From contig OY992837.1 of assembly GCA_963921425.1 (NCBI GenBank), forward strand, positions 17,519,896 through 17,583,895: a stretch of 64,000 nucleotides of DNA, in the 5' to 3' direction. The position numbers were made by a program, and so were the translations under genes. Under the pieces are notes generated by a model. That model did not search any database and had not been told where the DNA came from. It saw nothing but the letters and a program-made list of their open reading frames with translations. The stretch is from Dryas octopetala. Its lineage: Eukaryota > Streptophyta > Magnoliopsida > Rosales > Rosaceae. Numbering within the stretch: position 1 is the stretch's first letter; every line of letters begins with the position of its first letter. Of the stretch, positions 11,800 to 24,780 are shown in pieces.

Positions 11800-12899
11800 A
11801 AATGCTCATAAACCAGCAAAACATAGCATGTGTATTGATGATGTAATTCTTCTCAGTTTCGTTGATATAAGTGTGTATGAGAGAATCTAATGATATATGC
11901 AATAGAACAATAATAATTAAGAGCCAAGTTAACATAATCTCTATATCTATACAATAATTTAAGCCCAAGATATCAAAACAATAATAAGAGCCAAGTGAAA
12001 ATAGAGAAAAGGTGAAAGAAGATTCAAAGTAAAGCCAATATTTTTTCGTCTTTACACCATCATATTAATATCTCTCTTGAAGGCTTTTTTTTTTTTTTTT
12101 TTTTCTCTTTTGAAAAATTTCATAAAGAGATGTTAGGCGTGCTAAAATATTGAAAATAACGAAAAGCCTTTTCACAAGGAGAAGAGCGAGAGTACCAATT
12201 TTGAGAGATACTTAATTTGTCAAATGAATTCAACATATGCGCAATAAAAAAAAGCCAATTAACACTGAGAGACAAGTAGATAAGTTGATTAGTTGAGTCT
12301 GTTGAAATCTGCCCAAAGTGACAAAACCCCAGTTGAACAATTAAAAACATCAATTTAGTTCTTATAAAGAAAATCTTTAATATTCTTATATAAATAATAG
12401 AGCAATGAAAAAAAAAAAAAAAAAAACAGGTAGACAAGTTGATTAGTTGAGTCTGTTGAGATATGGATGACTGGTCTGATTTGAGTGTGGAACGCGTTTT
12501 GATTACAGGCATTAAATATGCTAAAAGTTACTTGCTCCACACACTGTAATGTTATTTGTAGTTGATGTTTTGTCTTTAACACTTCGAATGGACTAATTAA
12601 AGTGAGGTCGGTATGCCTATGAAGACATAAATAGAGCATCTATGAACTGTTATAGCTAGCTTAGGAAACTCGTTGGGAAGTACCTTGCCTTCTTCGCGTT
12701 CTCTCCGGCCACCCTACATTTATTTAATTTTTTTTAATATGAATTTTATATATCTTCCTACCTCCATTAATCCCATAAGAAAAATGCTAAATGTACCAAC
12801 TCTTTCTCCCAACTTCTTGTTTTCCTATCTATGTATCACATGATTTCCACATGCAACGCATCTTTGGATTAATAAAAAAATGATGTTGTTGTTGTAGAG
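11798..12899. other. Intergenic; duplicated motif and a ZRK-flank-like patch
   Basis: A unit containing GATTAGTTGAGTCTGTTGA occurs twice (about 12288 and 12440). The part at 12530-12605 resembles 33880-33955 (TCCACACACTGTAATGTTAT against TCCACACCTCCTATAATGTT, then GTTTTGTCTT in both). That second stretch lies just upstream of a ZRK fragment, so this may be a stray promoter remnant of that family. Confidence 0.4.
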
Positions 12900-13071
12900 T
12901 GAACAGAAAAGGTTTAGGTTTAGGGTTTTCAATATGATTTCTGCTTAATTGAATAAGACCACAAAGTGTGGTTTATATACATGGGCCTATAACTAAAATA
13001 CAGGAATTAATAAATCACCTAATTAATTCTAATAATTACACAATAATCACATGTGTTGACTCACACCAACA
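12900..13071 (-). repeat. Copia element 1, 3' LTR
   Basis: 172 bp, starts TGTTGGTGTG on the minus strand and ends TCTGTTCA; no difference from its partner seen by eye. Confidence 0.92.
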
Positions 13072-16000
13072 CTTCCCCTCAAGTTGGTGCATATATATCG
13101 CACATGCCCAACTTGTCTAGTGAGTCCAAAAACACCCTATTTGCTACGGCCTTGGTCAACACATCTGCAAGCTGATCTTCGGACTTCACAAATGGAAAGT
13201 TAATAATCTTCGCTTCAAGTTTCTCTTTGATGAAGTGTCGATCAATCTCAATGTGCTTTGTTCTATCATGCTGAACAGGATTATGTGCTATATCAATAGC
13301 AGATTTGTTATCACAAAACAAGTCCATAGGTTTGGTAGGTGAACACCCTAAATCAGTCAATAAATGTCTCAACCACAAAAGTTCGACTACTCCAAGTGCC
13401 ATACCTCTGTATTCAGCCTCTGCACTCGACCTAGATACAACTGATTGCTTCTTACTTCTCCAGGTCACCAAATTTCCTCCTACAAAGGTAAAGTAGCCTG
13501 AGGTAGACCTTCTATCATCTGCTGAACCACCCCAGTCTGCATCAGAAAAACCTTCAACATTTACATGACCATGATTAGCAAACAACAATCCTTTACCAGG
13601 TGCAGATTTTAAATACTGTAAAATTCGCTCCACAGCATCCATATGGGGTTTGCACGGGGCATGCATAAACTGGCTTACTACACTAACCGCATAAGCAATG
13701 TCAGGTCTAGTGTGAGACAAATATATCAATCTTCCAACAAGTCTCTGATATCGCCCCTTATCTGCAGGCAAGGCCCCCAAACACTCAAAAAGTCTATGAT
13801 TTTGTTCCATAGGAGTGACAGCTGGCTTACACCCAAGCATACCAGTTTCAGACAACAAGTCTAAAACATATTTCCTTTGAGATAGGAATATGCCATGTTT
13901 AGACCGAGCCACTTCTATCCCAAGAAAGAACTTCAAGTCCCCCAGCTGTTTCATTTCAAACTCTTGAGACAAGTACCTCTGCAAATTAGATATTTCCTCA
14001 TAATCATCTCCGGTCAGAACCATATCATCAACGTAAATGATAAGAGCAGTAATCTTCTTCCCCCGTTTCTTTAGGAACAAAGTATGATCAAAATTACTCT
14101 GCCGATAACCATAGTTCTTCATTGCACGGGTGAATCTCCCAAACCAGGCTCTCGGAGATTGTTTAAGACCATATAAAGACTTTTTCAGTTTACATACCAA
14201 TCTTGTATTATCAAACTCTGGTATACCTGGAGGAGGATCCATGTATACTTCTTCAGTCAAATCACCATGGAGAAAGGCATTCTTTACATCAAACTGAAGG
14301 AGTGGCCAATCTTTGTTAGCAGCCAAAGACAACAGAACCCGTACTGTGTTTAACTTGGCCACTGGAGCAAACGTCTCCAAGTAGTCTATGCCATAAGACT
14401 GTGTATAACCCTTTGCTACCAACCTTGCCTTATACCTTTCAACTGACCCATCAGCTTTGTGTTTGACTGCAAACACTCATCTGCATCCAACTGTCTTCTT
14501 CCCCTTAGGTAGAGAGACCAACTCCCAGGTTGAATTCTTTTGTAATGCTGCCATTTCTTCAGCCATAGCTTTGGTCCATCTAGAATCTGTAAGAGTATCC
14601 TGCAATCTACTAGGAATAGAAATAGAAGATAATTGCAGAACATCCGATTCATATGACTTTGAAAGCCTAATAGACGACACATGATTATTAATTGAGTACC
14701 TAACTTTGGCATTTGGATCTGGCTCATATTTAGCTGGTGGTTGTCCTCGGTTAGACCGAGGAGGAAGTGTAAATTTAGAAACATTAGAAATAAGATCTGA
14801 ACCAGAATGTGAATCAAGAGTATTGTCGGTTACCTCAATGGACGAAGAAGATTGATTCAATGGAGTAGGAGAGATAGCGGTACTATCATGGAGTGGTGAT
14901 TCCTCAGGCTCAGAATTCGTGGGTTCTTGTCCTACCATATTCTCAGTATCATCTTCAGTAATTTCCGCATCCTCAGTATCATCGGCAGTAATTTCCGCAG
15001 TCTCAGTCTCATCCGCAGGCTCAGACACTGGGTCAGACACTGGGTGATCAGTAATCTGTTCTGACCCTTCCTCACTACTACTCTCATAACCAAACTGATC
15101 AAAGAACAACATATCATCTCGATTCTGCACTTCACTATTTTGCACTTCACTAGAAACCTCCCCTGAAGGGTAGAATCCAGTGGACGTGGAGAATAAAAAA
15201 GTTGATGTTCATGAAAAGTGACATCCATAGAAACATAGAAGCGCTGAGTAGAGGGATGATAGCACCGATACCCCTTCTGGGATGGACCATAACCAACAAA
15301 TACACACTCTAAGGTCCGAGAAGCAAGCTTGGATTGCTGATGAGAATGTAAATGCACAAAAACAACACACCCAAAAACCCGGGGTTCCAAATGAAGGATA
15401 CCTGGTAGAGAGACAAAATCCGAGAGAACATCCAGAGGTCGCCGAAAGTCAAGGACACTAGATGGGGTCCGATTAATTAGATAAACGGCAGAACTCAAGG
15501 CATCACCCCAGAACTGAGATGGCACGTGACCCCCCAGAAGAAGGGACCGAGTGACTTCCAATAAATGTCGATTTTTGCGTTCAGCAACTCCATTCTGTTG
15601 TGGAGAATGAGCGCAAGAAGTTTGATGAAGAATCCCCGTAGAAGCAAAATACTGAGTCAACTCTGTATTAACGAACTCACCGCCATTATCAGAGCGCAAA
15701 ACTTTAATAGGACAGGCAAACTGGGTGAGGACCATATGATGAAAAAGACGAAAAACAGCACACACATCACTTTTATGTTTCAGAAGATAAACCCAAGTCA
15801 TTCTAGTACAATCATCAATAAATGTCACAAACCATTTCATTCCTTTATGTGTACCACACGGGGTCGGACCCCAAACATCTGAGTGGACCAAAGCAAAAGG
15901 AACATCCATACGTGTAGCACTAGGAGGAAACACTGAACGATGACTTTTGGCCAACACACAAACTTCACAATTAAAATTGGAAATGTTCAATCCCAGAAAT

Positions 16001-16733
16001 AAAGAGGGAAATAAGCGCCGAAGATAACTAAAGGACGGATGACCAAGTCGGCGATGCCACAACCAAATCTTCTTCTTATTTTCGGAGGAACCATCACTAA
16101 CTAGACTCACAATGCCACGACCATCCGAAGCGGAAACCCCAATATCCAGATAGTACAATCCACCACTCATTCTACCACTGCCAATCTTCTCCTTGATACG
16201 AATATCCTGGAAAACACAATGGGTAGGAAAGAATGTGGCGACACAATTATGAGTTTTGGTTAGTTGACTAACAGAAATAAGGTTACAATTTAAGGAAGGA
16301 ACAAACAACACATTATGTAGAGACAAATCAGATGAAAAGGATACCGTGCCGCCCCCTAGAACAGGAGATGACACACCATTGGCATTAACAATAAATGGTT
16401 TAGGACAGACAGATGAAAGATGACTGAAAACATAACGATCAGAAGTCATATGATCCGTAGCACCTGTATCAATTATCCATGCACCATTACCAGTACAAGC
16501 AGAAGTACTCAAAGCAGAGTTAGAGATACCTGACTTGACAACAAAGCTGGAGGAACTAACAGAGTTCACCCTGGAATGCAGCATTTTTTTTTTTTTTTCA
16601 CTAAAAGCCTTTTTATTCAAAATAGCTCCATTAAGACCCTTAACATGGGTATTGACAAGCAACCCGTCCAAGCTGGTGAAAAATCAACCAAACTAGAATT
16701 AATAGAGCAGTGGAATAAAAACCATACTTGGGT

Positions 16734-16738
<5 letters not shown>

Positions 16739-16783
<45 letters not shown>
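16739..16783. repeat. (GA)n microsatellite in Copia leader
   Basis: About 22 GA units, followed by several GC-rich units containing GCAGTGGGTCGGCGCAC (about 16790-16935). Confidence 0.9.
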
Positions 16784-16786
<3 letters not shown>

Positions 16787-17379
16787 CGGTGCAGTGGGTC
16801 AGCGCACAAGGCGGAGGCGGGGCGTCTCTCGGTGCAGTGGGTCGGCGCACAGAGAAGCAGACGGCGTCCTCTCGGTGCAGTGGGTCGGCGCACGCGCGGC
16901 GTCTCTTGGTGCAGTGGGTCGGCGCACAAGGGATCGGTCGGCACACAGAGAAGCAGACGGCGTCAGCGTCGGCGTCGGCGTCGCTGTGGTGGGTCGATAT
17001 CGCTGAGCAGCAGGGGAGCAGCGTTGGCGTCACAGGTTCAGGCGGAGGTGCTGCGTACGGTCAGCGCAAACGGTGTGGCAGAGGTGTGCGCCCAGTCGCC
17101 GGCGTGTTGAGAAGAGGTGTCGGCGTCGGGTCTGAAGGAGCAGAGGCGTCGGCGTCGGGTCTGAAGGAGCAGAGGTCGGCAAGGTTGGCAGGGGAGCAGA
17201 GATGTAGATGATGATGCCGAGATTAAGGTGCAGTGAAAAGCAACAATTTTATGGAAAACTTGTTACCCAAATTAATCACGTAGTGCAGCGGAACCCAACA
17301 ATTTTGTGGAAAATTGTTAACCAAATTAATCCCGAACAATCTACAAGGCAGTCGGATAGAGAACCATGCTCTGATACCA

Positions 17380-17551
17380 TGAACAGAAAAGGTTTAGGTT
17401 TAGGGTTTTCAATATGATTTCTGCTTAATTGAATAAGACCACAAAGTGTGGTTTATATACATGGGCCTATAACTAAAATACAGGAATTAATAAATCACCT
17501 AATTAATTCTAATAATTACACAATAATCACATGTGTTGACTCACACCAACA
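17380..17551 (-). repeat. Copia element 1, 5' LTR
   Basis: 172 bp, followed on the minus strand by the primer-binding site TGGTATCAGAGC. Confidence 0.92.
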
Positions 17552-17556
17552 TAGAG

Positions 17557-17996
17557 TCCAACGTAAGCATACGTTGGGAAAAAAACGTAAGCATGTGGTA
17601 TTTTGAAACTAGTACTTGAACTAACAGAATGTTTTCTGCGATTTACCTTTAATGAAAGCTTCTCGGTTCCACAAAATGTGGCTTGGAAGGCTTTTCTTTG
17701 TCTGTTTGCTTGAATCTTTGTGGTACACTTATATACCTTAGATTGCAGCATGGTAGTTGGTTTGAATTGGGCTCATTGCGTGCAGAGTTTTTAACTTTTG
17801 GGTCTAATTAGGGTAACAGCAGCCTCCCTATTGCTTTTCCTTTCCTAATTTCTAATTTTCCTATCATTGATAGTCTGCTAATTTCTAATGTTGCTGTAAT
17901 CCACAAGTTAGTAACATGCCCGAGTTCCTTCTGTTGAGGTTCTTGAGTATCTCCTTAGCCCTTAGGCATCCACACTTGTTCAGTGGCATAGCAGAG
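17557..17996. other. Spacer between the two Copia elements
   Basis: About 440 bp of host sequence. No gene recognised; TACGTTGGG and similar motifs recur near its left edge. Confidence 0.5.
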
Positions 17997-18001
17997 TTCA
18001 C

Positions 18002-18458
18002 TGTTGGAATAAGCAAGTCAATACTCCATCACGTGGGTTCACATGAGTTGGTGGCTGTCTTCATTAAACAGCCCACAATTGCTTTTTACTTTGTCATGGT
18101 TTCATACTAGTTTGCATAGTATGTATTGGTGGCTGATTTTCTTCATCTGCCCCCCCTCTATGTTTTAGCTAGCTGCACCTAGATAGGCTAGATATGATAG
18201 CTCTACTTCTATTTATTGTGTTCAGTAGACTTTCTACAACTAGGATTAAGTATGACTTTTATGATGAAAGCTCCCTATATAAGGGATATGTGTTGTAAGT
18301 TTCGATCAAGGCAATCAGACTTGATCATTGAGTCTAGGTAATAAAATAATTTGTTCTCTCTCTCTTTTAGTATTTGTGAGAGTGTGTGAGAGGTGGATAA
18401 AGTTTGTAAACTTTTCACCCATATATCTTGGTATTACTTTGTAAAGTATATACCAACA
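18002..18458 (+). repeat. Copia element 2, 5' LTR
   Basis: 457 bp; contains a TATATAAGG promoter-like box (about 18275-18285) where transcription of the element would start. Confidence 0.93.
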
Positions 18459-18501
18459 AAGTGGTATCAGAGCCTTAATTGCTTAACAACAGTCTAGAGG
18501 C

Positions 18502-21500
18502 ATGTCTTCTAACATGGCGCAGATGCAAGTCCCAATATTGAAGAAGGAGAACTACGAGAAATGGTGTATTCAATTCAAAGCTCTCTTTGGATCCCAAGAT
18601 CTTTGGGAGATAGTCTGCAATGGTTATGTAGAACCTACTGTAGAGGAAGAAGTGACTTACACTGCCGAGCAAAGAAACACTCTCAGAGAACAAAGGAAGA
18701 AAGACAAGAAGGCTCTGTATCTAATCTATCAAGGATTAGACGATTCAACCTTCGAGAAAGTCACTGAAGCAACGACAAGAAAGGAAGTGTGGGAAATTCT
18801 CAAAAACATATTCAAAGGTGTTGATCGTGTTATGAGAATACGGCTTCAGTCATTAAGGGCTGACTTCGAATCTGCCCGTATGAATGAAGGAGAAGGTGTC
18901 TCCGACTACTATTCACGATTAATTTCAATTGTGAATCAAATGAAGCGGAATGGAGAGAAAGTTGATGATGTTCGTGTCATGGAGAAAATTCTCCGATCCC
19001 TCACACAAAACTTTGAGCATGTGGTGACGGCGATTGAAGAATCAAAAGACTTGGAGGAGATAAGTGCAGAGGAGCTGCTAGGCTCTCTTCGGGTCCATGA
19101 GCAACGCATGCAGAAACATGCAGGATCCACATCACTCAACCAAGCTTTGGAGTCAAAGCTAAATCTTGATAAACCACAAGGAAGTAGTGGTGCATCAAGT
19201 TCACACCGTGGAGGTTCTCGCGGACGAGGCAGAGGCCGAGGACGAGGGCGTGGTAACGCAGAGAGTCGTGAGGAAAGAAGAAAGAAAGTTAAGTGCTATA
19301 ATTGCAGCCAATTTGGACATTATGCCTCAGAATGTCAAAAGGAGAAAAGGAAAGACCAAGTCAACCTTGCAGAGTCTTCCAACAATGATGATTCTACTCT
19401 CCTGTTGGTTCACAATGAAAGTGGTGGACAAGGAGATGCTTGGTACCTTGACTCAGGTGCTAGCAATCATATGTGTGGAAAAAGAGAATTTTTTGTTGAA
19501 CTCAATGAAGGAGTTCGTGGTGATGTTAGCCTTGGAGATTCTTCAAAGCTATCTGTTGAAGGAAAGGGAAGAATAAAAATCTTCCAAAAAGATGGCAAAG
19601 AAGAATACATCTCCGATGTTTATTATATTCCAAGCATGAAAAGCAATATTCTCAGTATTGGACAGTTACTCCAAAAGGGGTATATTGTTATTATGGAGAA
19701 TAATTCTCCCTTCCTCAAAAATGCAATTGGGAGACTAATTGCAAAGGTTCCAATGACGAGGAATCGCATGTTCCCGTTGAATCTGAATACTAAGAAGGAG
19801 AAATGCTTCCTTGGGCTCATTGAAAACGAGTCATGGAAATGGCATTTTCGCTTTGGCCATCTTCATTTCAATGGTCTAAAGCTCTTATCGACGGGTGAAA
19901 TGGTGCATGGTCTACCACAAATTGAGGCACCTAATCATGTTTGTGAAGGATGTGTGCTAGGAAAGCAATCAAGGATTTCTTTTCCTAGTGGCAAGGCATG
20001 GAGAGCAAAGGAACCACTACAGTTGGTGCACACAGATATTTGTGGACCATTGGAGCCTATCTCATTTGGTGGAAATAGGTATTTTATTACCTTCATAGAT
20101 GATTACAGTAGAAAGGTGTGGGTATATTTTCTCAAAGAAAAATCTTCAGCTTTTACTGTATTCAAGAATTTTAAAGCTCGCACTGAAGTTGAGAGTAAGT
20201 GCAAGTTGGTGACTATCAGATCGGATCGAGGGGGTGAGTACACCTCAAATGCATTTCAAGAATTTTGCAGACAAAATGGTATAAAGCATCAACTGACAGC
20301 AGCTTATACCCCACAACAAAATGGGATAGCCGAAAGAAAAAATCGCACTATCCTTGAAATGACAAGATCTATGCTTAAAGAGAAAGAATTGCCCAAGCAA
20401 TTCTGGGCAGAGGCCGTAGCATGTTTAGTGTATTTGCTGAATAGATGTCCAACCAAGAGTGTCAAGAACATGACACCTCAAGAAGCTTGGAGTGGGTACA
20501 AACCCAATGTTGCACATCTACGGATTTTTGGGTGTGTAGCATATGCTCAAATTCCAGAAGCAAAAAGAAGGAAGCTTGATGATCGTGGAGAAAAATGTAT
20601 CTTTTTGGGATACAGTGAGGAGTCAAAGGCGTACAAGCTCTATAATCCAGTAACAAAGAAGTTGGTGGTTAGTAGAGATGTTATCTTCAGTGAGGAAGAA
20701 ACATGGAACTGGAACAACAAGGAGGAGGCGAACACTGAAGTACAAGTTGAAGATGAAGTTCAAGAAACTCCAGAACCAATTAATCAAATTGCACAACCAA
20801 GCGATCGGTCTACTCCTCTGTCTTCGCGTTTGAGTTCTGGCTCTGGTTCTACAACTCCTCCGAATCCGTCATCTTCAACCCATTCTTCATCATCCAGTCA
20901 CAACAGCAACTCTTTAACCCCCATTAGGATGAGAAGTCTCACAGAAATCTATGAGCAAGAAGGAGGAGATATAAATCTCTTCTGTTTGTATGCATATCAT
21001 GAGCCATTAAGTTATCAAGAAGCTGAGAAAGAAGATTGTTGGAAGTTAGCAATGGAAGAAGAAATCCATGCAATTCAGAAGAATGATACATGGATGCTCA
21101 CTACTTTGCCACCAAAACAGAAGGCTATTGGTGTCAAATGGGTGTACAAAATCAAACGCACTGCAGATGGTAGTGTTGATCGGTACAAGGCAAGGCTTGT
21201 AGCTAAAGGCTACAAACAGAAATATGGAATAGACTATGAAGAAGTCTTTGCACCTGTCGCTCGACTTGATACAGTGGGGTTGTTGATCTCACTTGCAGCT
21301 CATCATAGTTGGAAGATTTACCAACTTGATGTCAAGTCAGCTTTCCTCAATGGTGTTCTTGAGGAGGAAGTCTATGTTGAGCAACCTGAATGTTTTAAAA
21401 GAAAAGGTGAAGAACACAAGGTGTATCGTTTGAAGAAGGCTTTGTACGGCCTAAAACAAGCCTCAAGAGCCTGGAATTCACGTATTGATGGCTATCTTCA

Positions 21501-22530
21501 AGAAAATGGATTTATTCAATGTCCATATGAGTATTCAGTCTACATGAAGATTTGTGATAAAGGAGAAATTTTAATCCTTTGTCTTTACGTAGATGATTTG
21601 ATATTTACTGGTAGTAGTGAAACCATGTTTGAAGAATTCAAGCAGTCCATGTTCAAAGAATTTGAAATGACTGACAATGGTTTGATGTCCTATTTTCTTG
21701 GCATAGAGGTGAAGCAAGAAAGCGATGGAATTTTCATTTCTCAAAAGAAGTACATGAGAGAGATCCTTGAGAAATTCCAGATGGACAGTTGTAATTCTGT
21801 CAATACTCCAGTTGCTACGGGTCTCAAGCTATCAAAAGAAGGAGAAGGAAAATTGGTGGACTCTACCTTGTTTAAGAGTCTAGTTGGAAGCTTGAGATAC
21901 TTGACTATGACAAGACCTGACATTGTTTATGGAGTTGGGCTCGTGAGCAGGTATATGGAGACACCCAAAGAATCACATTGGCTAGCCGCAAAGAGGATTC
22001 TAAGGTATATTAAAGGTACTCTCAATTTTGGCCTTTTTTATGCTTATGGTGAAGATGCAAATTTAATTGGCTATTCAGATAGTGATTGGGGAGGTGATAG
22101 AGATGAAGGAAAAAGCACTACAGGGTATGTGTTTTATCTTGGTTCAACAGCTTTCTCTTGGACATCCAAGAAGCAGGCAATTGTAGCATTGTCATCATGT
22201 GAGGCCGAGTATGTGGCCGCTTCCTCAACAGTTTGTGAGGGAATTTGGTTGAGAAATCTGTTGAAGTCATTAAATCACCTACAAGAAGAATCCACTGTAA
22301 TTCATGTGGACAACAAATCTGCAATCAAACTTGCCAAGAATCCAGTACAACATGGAAGGACCAAACATATTGATATCAGATTCCATTTTCTTAGGGACCA
22401 CGTGAAGCAGAAAACATTTGAGCTGATGTATTGTCACACCACAGAACAGGTGGCTGACATCTTCACAAAACCACTTCCATTCGAATCATTCAGAAGGCCA
22501 CGTGAAATGCTTGGAATGAAGGATTATTGA
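18502..22530 (+). CDS. Copia gag-pol polyprotein
   Basis: One frame of 1342 residues in the usual Copia order. Gag (about 1-260) ends in a Gly/Arg-rich stretch and a CCHC zinc knuckle ([14 protein letters not shown], about 268-281). Protease shows LDSGASNHM (about 322). Integrase has the His-His-Cys-Cys head (about 455-500) and an acidic core with HTDICGP and [11 protein letters not shown]. Reverse transcriptase has [10 protein letters not shown] and the catalytic YVDDL. RNase H has SDSDWGG and ALSSCEAEY and closes with [15 protein letters not shown]. The frame ends just before the purine tract and 3' LTR. Typical length and order for an autonomous Copia element; whether it is expressed cannot be told. 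Confidence 0.95.
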   Translation: MSSNMAQMQVPILKKENYEKWCIQFKALFGSQDLWEIVCNGYVEPTVEEEVTYTAEQRNTLREQRKKDKKALYLIYQGLDDSTFEKVTEATTRKEVWEILKNIFKGVDRVMRIRLQSLRADFESARMNEGEGVSDYYSRLISIVNQMKRNGEKVDDVRVMEKILRSLTQNFEHVVTAIEESKDLEEISAEELLGSLRVHEQRMQKHAGSTSLNQALESKLNLDKPQGSSGASSSHRGGSRGRGRGRGRGRGNAESREERRKKVKCYNCSQFGHYASECQKEKRKDQVNLAESSNNDDSTLLLVHNESGGQGDAWYLDSGASNHMCGKREFFVELNEGVRGDVSLGDSSKLSVEGKGRIKIFQKDGKEEYISDVYYIPSMKSNILSIGQLLQKGYIVIMENNSPFLKNAIGRLIAKVPMTRNRMFPLNLNTKKEKCFLGLIENESWKWHFRFGHLHFNGLKLLSTGEMVHGLPQIEAPNHVCEGCVLGKQSRISFPSGKAWRAKEPLQLVHTDICGPLEPISFGGNRYFITFIDDYSRKVWVYFLKEKSSAFTVFKNFKARTEVESKCKLVTIRSDRGGEYTSNAFQEFCRQNGIKHQLTAAYTPQQNGIAERKNRTILEMTRSMLKEKELPKQFWAEAVACLVYLLNRCPTKSVKNMTPQEAWSGYKPNVAHLRIFGCVAYAQIPEAKRRKLDDRGEKCIFLGYSEESKAYKLYNPVTKKLVVSRDVIFSEEETWNWNNKEEANTEVQVEDEVQETPEPINQIAQPSDRSTPLSSRLSSGSGSTTPPNPSSSTHSSSSSHNSNSLTPIRMRSLTEIYEQEGGDINLFCLYAYHEPLSYQEAEKEDCWKLAMEEEIHAIQKNDTWMLTTLPPKQKAIGVKWVYKIKRTADGSVDRYKARLVAKGYKQKYGIDYEEVFAPVARLDTVGLLISLAAHHSWKIYQLDVKSAFLNGVLEEEVYVEQPECFKRKGEEHKVYRLKKALYGLKQASRAWNSRIDGYLQENGFIQCPYEYSVYMKICDKGEILILCLYVDDLIFTGSSETMFEEFKQSMFKEFEMTDNGLMSYFLGIEVKQESDGIFISQKKYMREILEKFQMDSCNSVNTPVATGLKLSKEGEGKLVDSTLFKSLVGSLRYLTMTRPDIVYGVGLVSRYMETPKESHWLAAKRILRYIKGTLNFGLFYAYGEDANLIGYSDSDWGGDRDEGKSTTGYVFYLGSTAFSWTSKKQAIVALSSCEAEYVAASSTVCEGIWLRNLLKSLNHLQEESTVIHVDNKSAIKLAKNPVQHGRTKHIDIRFHFLRDHVKQKTFELMYCHTTEQVADIFTKPLPFESFRRPREMLGMKDY

Positions 22531-22544
22531 TTTGAGGGGGTGAA

Positions 22545-23001
22545 TGTTGGAATAAGCAAGTCAATACTCCATCACGTGGGTTCACATGAGTTGGTGGCTG
22601 TCTTCATTAAACAGCCCACAATTGCTTTTTACTTTGTCATGGTTTCATACTAGTTTGCATAGTATGTATTGGTGGCTGATTTTCTTCATCTGCCCCTCCT
22701 CTATGTTTTAGCTAGCTGCACCTAGATAGGCTAGATATGATAGCTCTACTTCTATTTATTGTGTTCAGTAGACTTTCTACAACTAGCATTAAGTATGACT
22801 TTTGTGATGAAAGCTCCCTATATAAGGGATATGTGTTGTAAGTTTCGATCAAGGCAATCAGACTTGATCATTGAGTCTAGGTAATAAAATAATTTGTTCT
22901 CTCTCTCTTTTAGTATTTGTGAGAGTGTGTGAGAGGTGGATAAAGTTTGTAAACTTTTCACCCATATATCTTGGTATTACTTTGTAAAGTATATACCAAC
23001 A
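22545..23001 (+). repeat. Copia element 2, 3' LTR
   Basis: 457 bp partner of 18002-18458; differs at about three positions by eye. Confidence 0.93.
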
Positions 23002-23006
23002 TTCAC

Positions 23007-23354
23007 TGCTACGCAGTATGACCAATGACTTGGCAGCGATTTAGAATCCAAGAGTGATCTATTATCAACTAAATGTACTCTCCATTTCCAGTTACAACAA
23101 GAATTGGTGCAGCCAATTTTTGAGCAGCATCTACTTCACCATTAAATGCACTTACATAAATGCATTTATGCATACATACACCCACTCATTGATTCTGGAA
23201 TTGTATTTCCAACAACATATTACCACTGAAATAGAACAATAATAGATTTCTCATAATCAAGGGAAAGGCCAAAGAGAGGGATGAGAGAGAGAGATATCAG
23301 GTGATTGGTGACTCTTGGAAGACAACAATAATAGTTTTATAATTTGAACATTAA
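23007..23354. other. Spacer, no gene seen
   Basis: Host sequence to the right of the Copia insertion; a short GA-rich patch near 23275-23300. Nothing recognised. Confidence 0.5.
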
Positions 23355-24300
23355 TCATGATAATATCAGATGCTTTAATTTGATCAATCTGAGTGATTGT
23401 GCTACCTCTATCATGATGGGCCTGTCATCTGGATTTATTTTGAGACACCTCTCTACAAGCTTGGCACATTCCACTACTTGCTTTTTGTTTTCTTTTTCCA
23501 AGATAGTGGTCTCCAAGTAGGTTTTACAAAGATCTGCTACATCTTTACCCTCTAATTTATCAGAAATCAACATATCCCAAATTCGTACATCAGTCAATTT
23601 CCTTCCTCCAAAGAGTTCAAGTAATAGGATTCCAAAGTTATGAACATCACTCTTTTCTGAAGCACGTCCCAATTGAAAATATTCAGGGACAAGGCATCCA
23701 TGAGTCCCAGTCATTTCTTCAACATCTACATGAGTTTTGCCCAAAGGAATTGGTAAAGAGGTTTGGAACTCCGACAGCTTGGCGACATAGTCTTGGTAAA
23801 GAAGTTCGAATCCTCATATGTCATTCCATACCAGTTGTAGTCATTTGTTGCCTTCTTGAGCTCTTTTTCGGAGTAGATCTGAATTGGATTACAATTCCCA
23901 TTAAAGGAATGTATGAGCTGTTCCAAAAAGGCAGCTCCATTCCTCAGGAAGAAGCCCTCCTCTGGCTGGTTTTGCAAATTGTTCTATTTTTTTTTTTTTT
24001 TAATGATGTAGTGTATGTACCATGCTAACTGTAGTAATAACTTCTTCACCAATATTTCATGGTCTTCATGGACTCCTTTGTACAATCGAAAGTTCCAATC
24101 CTCATGCGTGACTCGATCCCAATGATAGCTGTTTGTTGCCTTGTTGAGCTCTTCTATGGAGTAGATACGATCGAATTGGATTACAATTCCCATTAAAAGA
24201 ATGTACCAACTGTTCTAACATGGCTCCATTCTTTAGCAAGAAACCCTCCTCTTTTTTGTTGTATTTGTGGTTTCTGAAGCATGATAACATAGATTGGAAG
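23355..24300 (-). pseudogene. ZRK-type (ZED1-related) pseudokinase remnant, rearranged
   Basis: At 23355-23744 the minus strand encodes a kinase C-lobe: a THVDVEEMTGTHGCLVPEYF activation segment, then ASEKSDVHNFGILLLELFGG and CLKINPDDRPIMIEVAQSL. Directly upstream, 23745-23977, is an N-terminal piece with GAAFLEQLIHSFNGNCNPIQ and YSEKELKKATNDY, typical of ZRK proteins. The central kinase domain between them is missing. A second, diverged N-terminal piece follows (about 23984-24300; VHSFNGNCNPIR, IEELNKATNSYHW). ZRKs are cytoplasmic partners of the ZAR1 immune receptor. This copy cannot make a full protein. It is one of four fragments in the window (see 33285-34575). Confidence 0.75.
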
Positions 24301-24780
24301 ATTGATTTTCAGTTGGTAACAATACAGCTCTAGCTGTGACTATAATTTTGGTTCCTCTGTAGAAATTCAACTAGATGCCTAGCAACTGTGAATGGATGAT
24401 TGAAACTCTTAAAAAATATATATATAGAAATTTGTGTTATTTGTTCAACAAATTTTCATATCTAGCAACAATTTATAACATGTGTTTCCGTTTTGTTTGA
24501 AATGGTTGGCTTTATTGTTTAGCAATGCATGTTGTGTTAATGTCACACTTTTCAAATATTTTGTCATTTCATTAAATTTTTTTAATCTTCAACTGTATTA
24601 ATTGGATGAAAATAAGAAAACAAATTCAACATTGTACAATAGGAAAAGGCCTATTGAAAACAATGCTAAAATTTCAATATTTTCACAATAGGAGAACCTC
24701 ACTCGGAGAAGTTATTTATTATTAGGTAAAAATAAAATAATATTTTAATTCTTAATTTACCTTTAAATAAAACAGTTAAT
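24301..24780. other. AT-rich spacer
   Basis: No gene or paired repeat recognised. Confidence 0.5.

Larger units (their letters stand above)
12900..17551 (-). mobile_element. Ty1/Copia LTR retrotransposon, minus orientation, young but broken
   Basis: Two 172-bp terminal repeats (12900-13071 and 17380-17551) look identical by eye and are flanked by the 5-bp duplication TAGAG (12895-12899 and 17552-17556). Next to the 5' repeat on the minus strand is TGGTATCAGAGC, the initiator-Met tRNA primer site; a purine tract AGGGGAAG abuts the 3' repeat. Order from the 5' end: a leader with a GA microsatellite and GC-rich direct repeats (about 16600-17370), protease (IDTGATDHM), integrase, reverse transcriptase (YVDDM) and RNase H. 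No gag domain was recognised. The coding part carries a few breaks. Matching repeats imply a recent insertion, probably using proteins from another copy. Confidence 0.93.
18002..23001 (+). mobile_element. Ty1/Copia LTR retrotransposon, looks whole
   Basis: Two 457-bp terminal repeats (18002-18458 and 22545-23001) beginning TGTTGG and ending CCAACA, flanked by the 5-bp duplication TTCAC (17997-18001 and 23002-23006). TGGTATCAGAGCC follows the 5' repeat as the tRNA primer site, and a TTTGAGGGGG purine tract precedes the 3' repeat. One uninterrupted gag-pol frame lies between. I count about three differences between the repeats; at usual plant substitution rates this points to an insertion of a few hundred thousand years. 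Lineage within Copia not assigned. Confidence 0.96.

Noticed and set aside
16576-17211. 211-codon plus-strand frame rich in Arg/Gly
   Set aside because: It lies antisense in the Copia leader and translates a GA microsatellite and GC-rich direct repeats.
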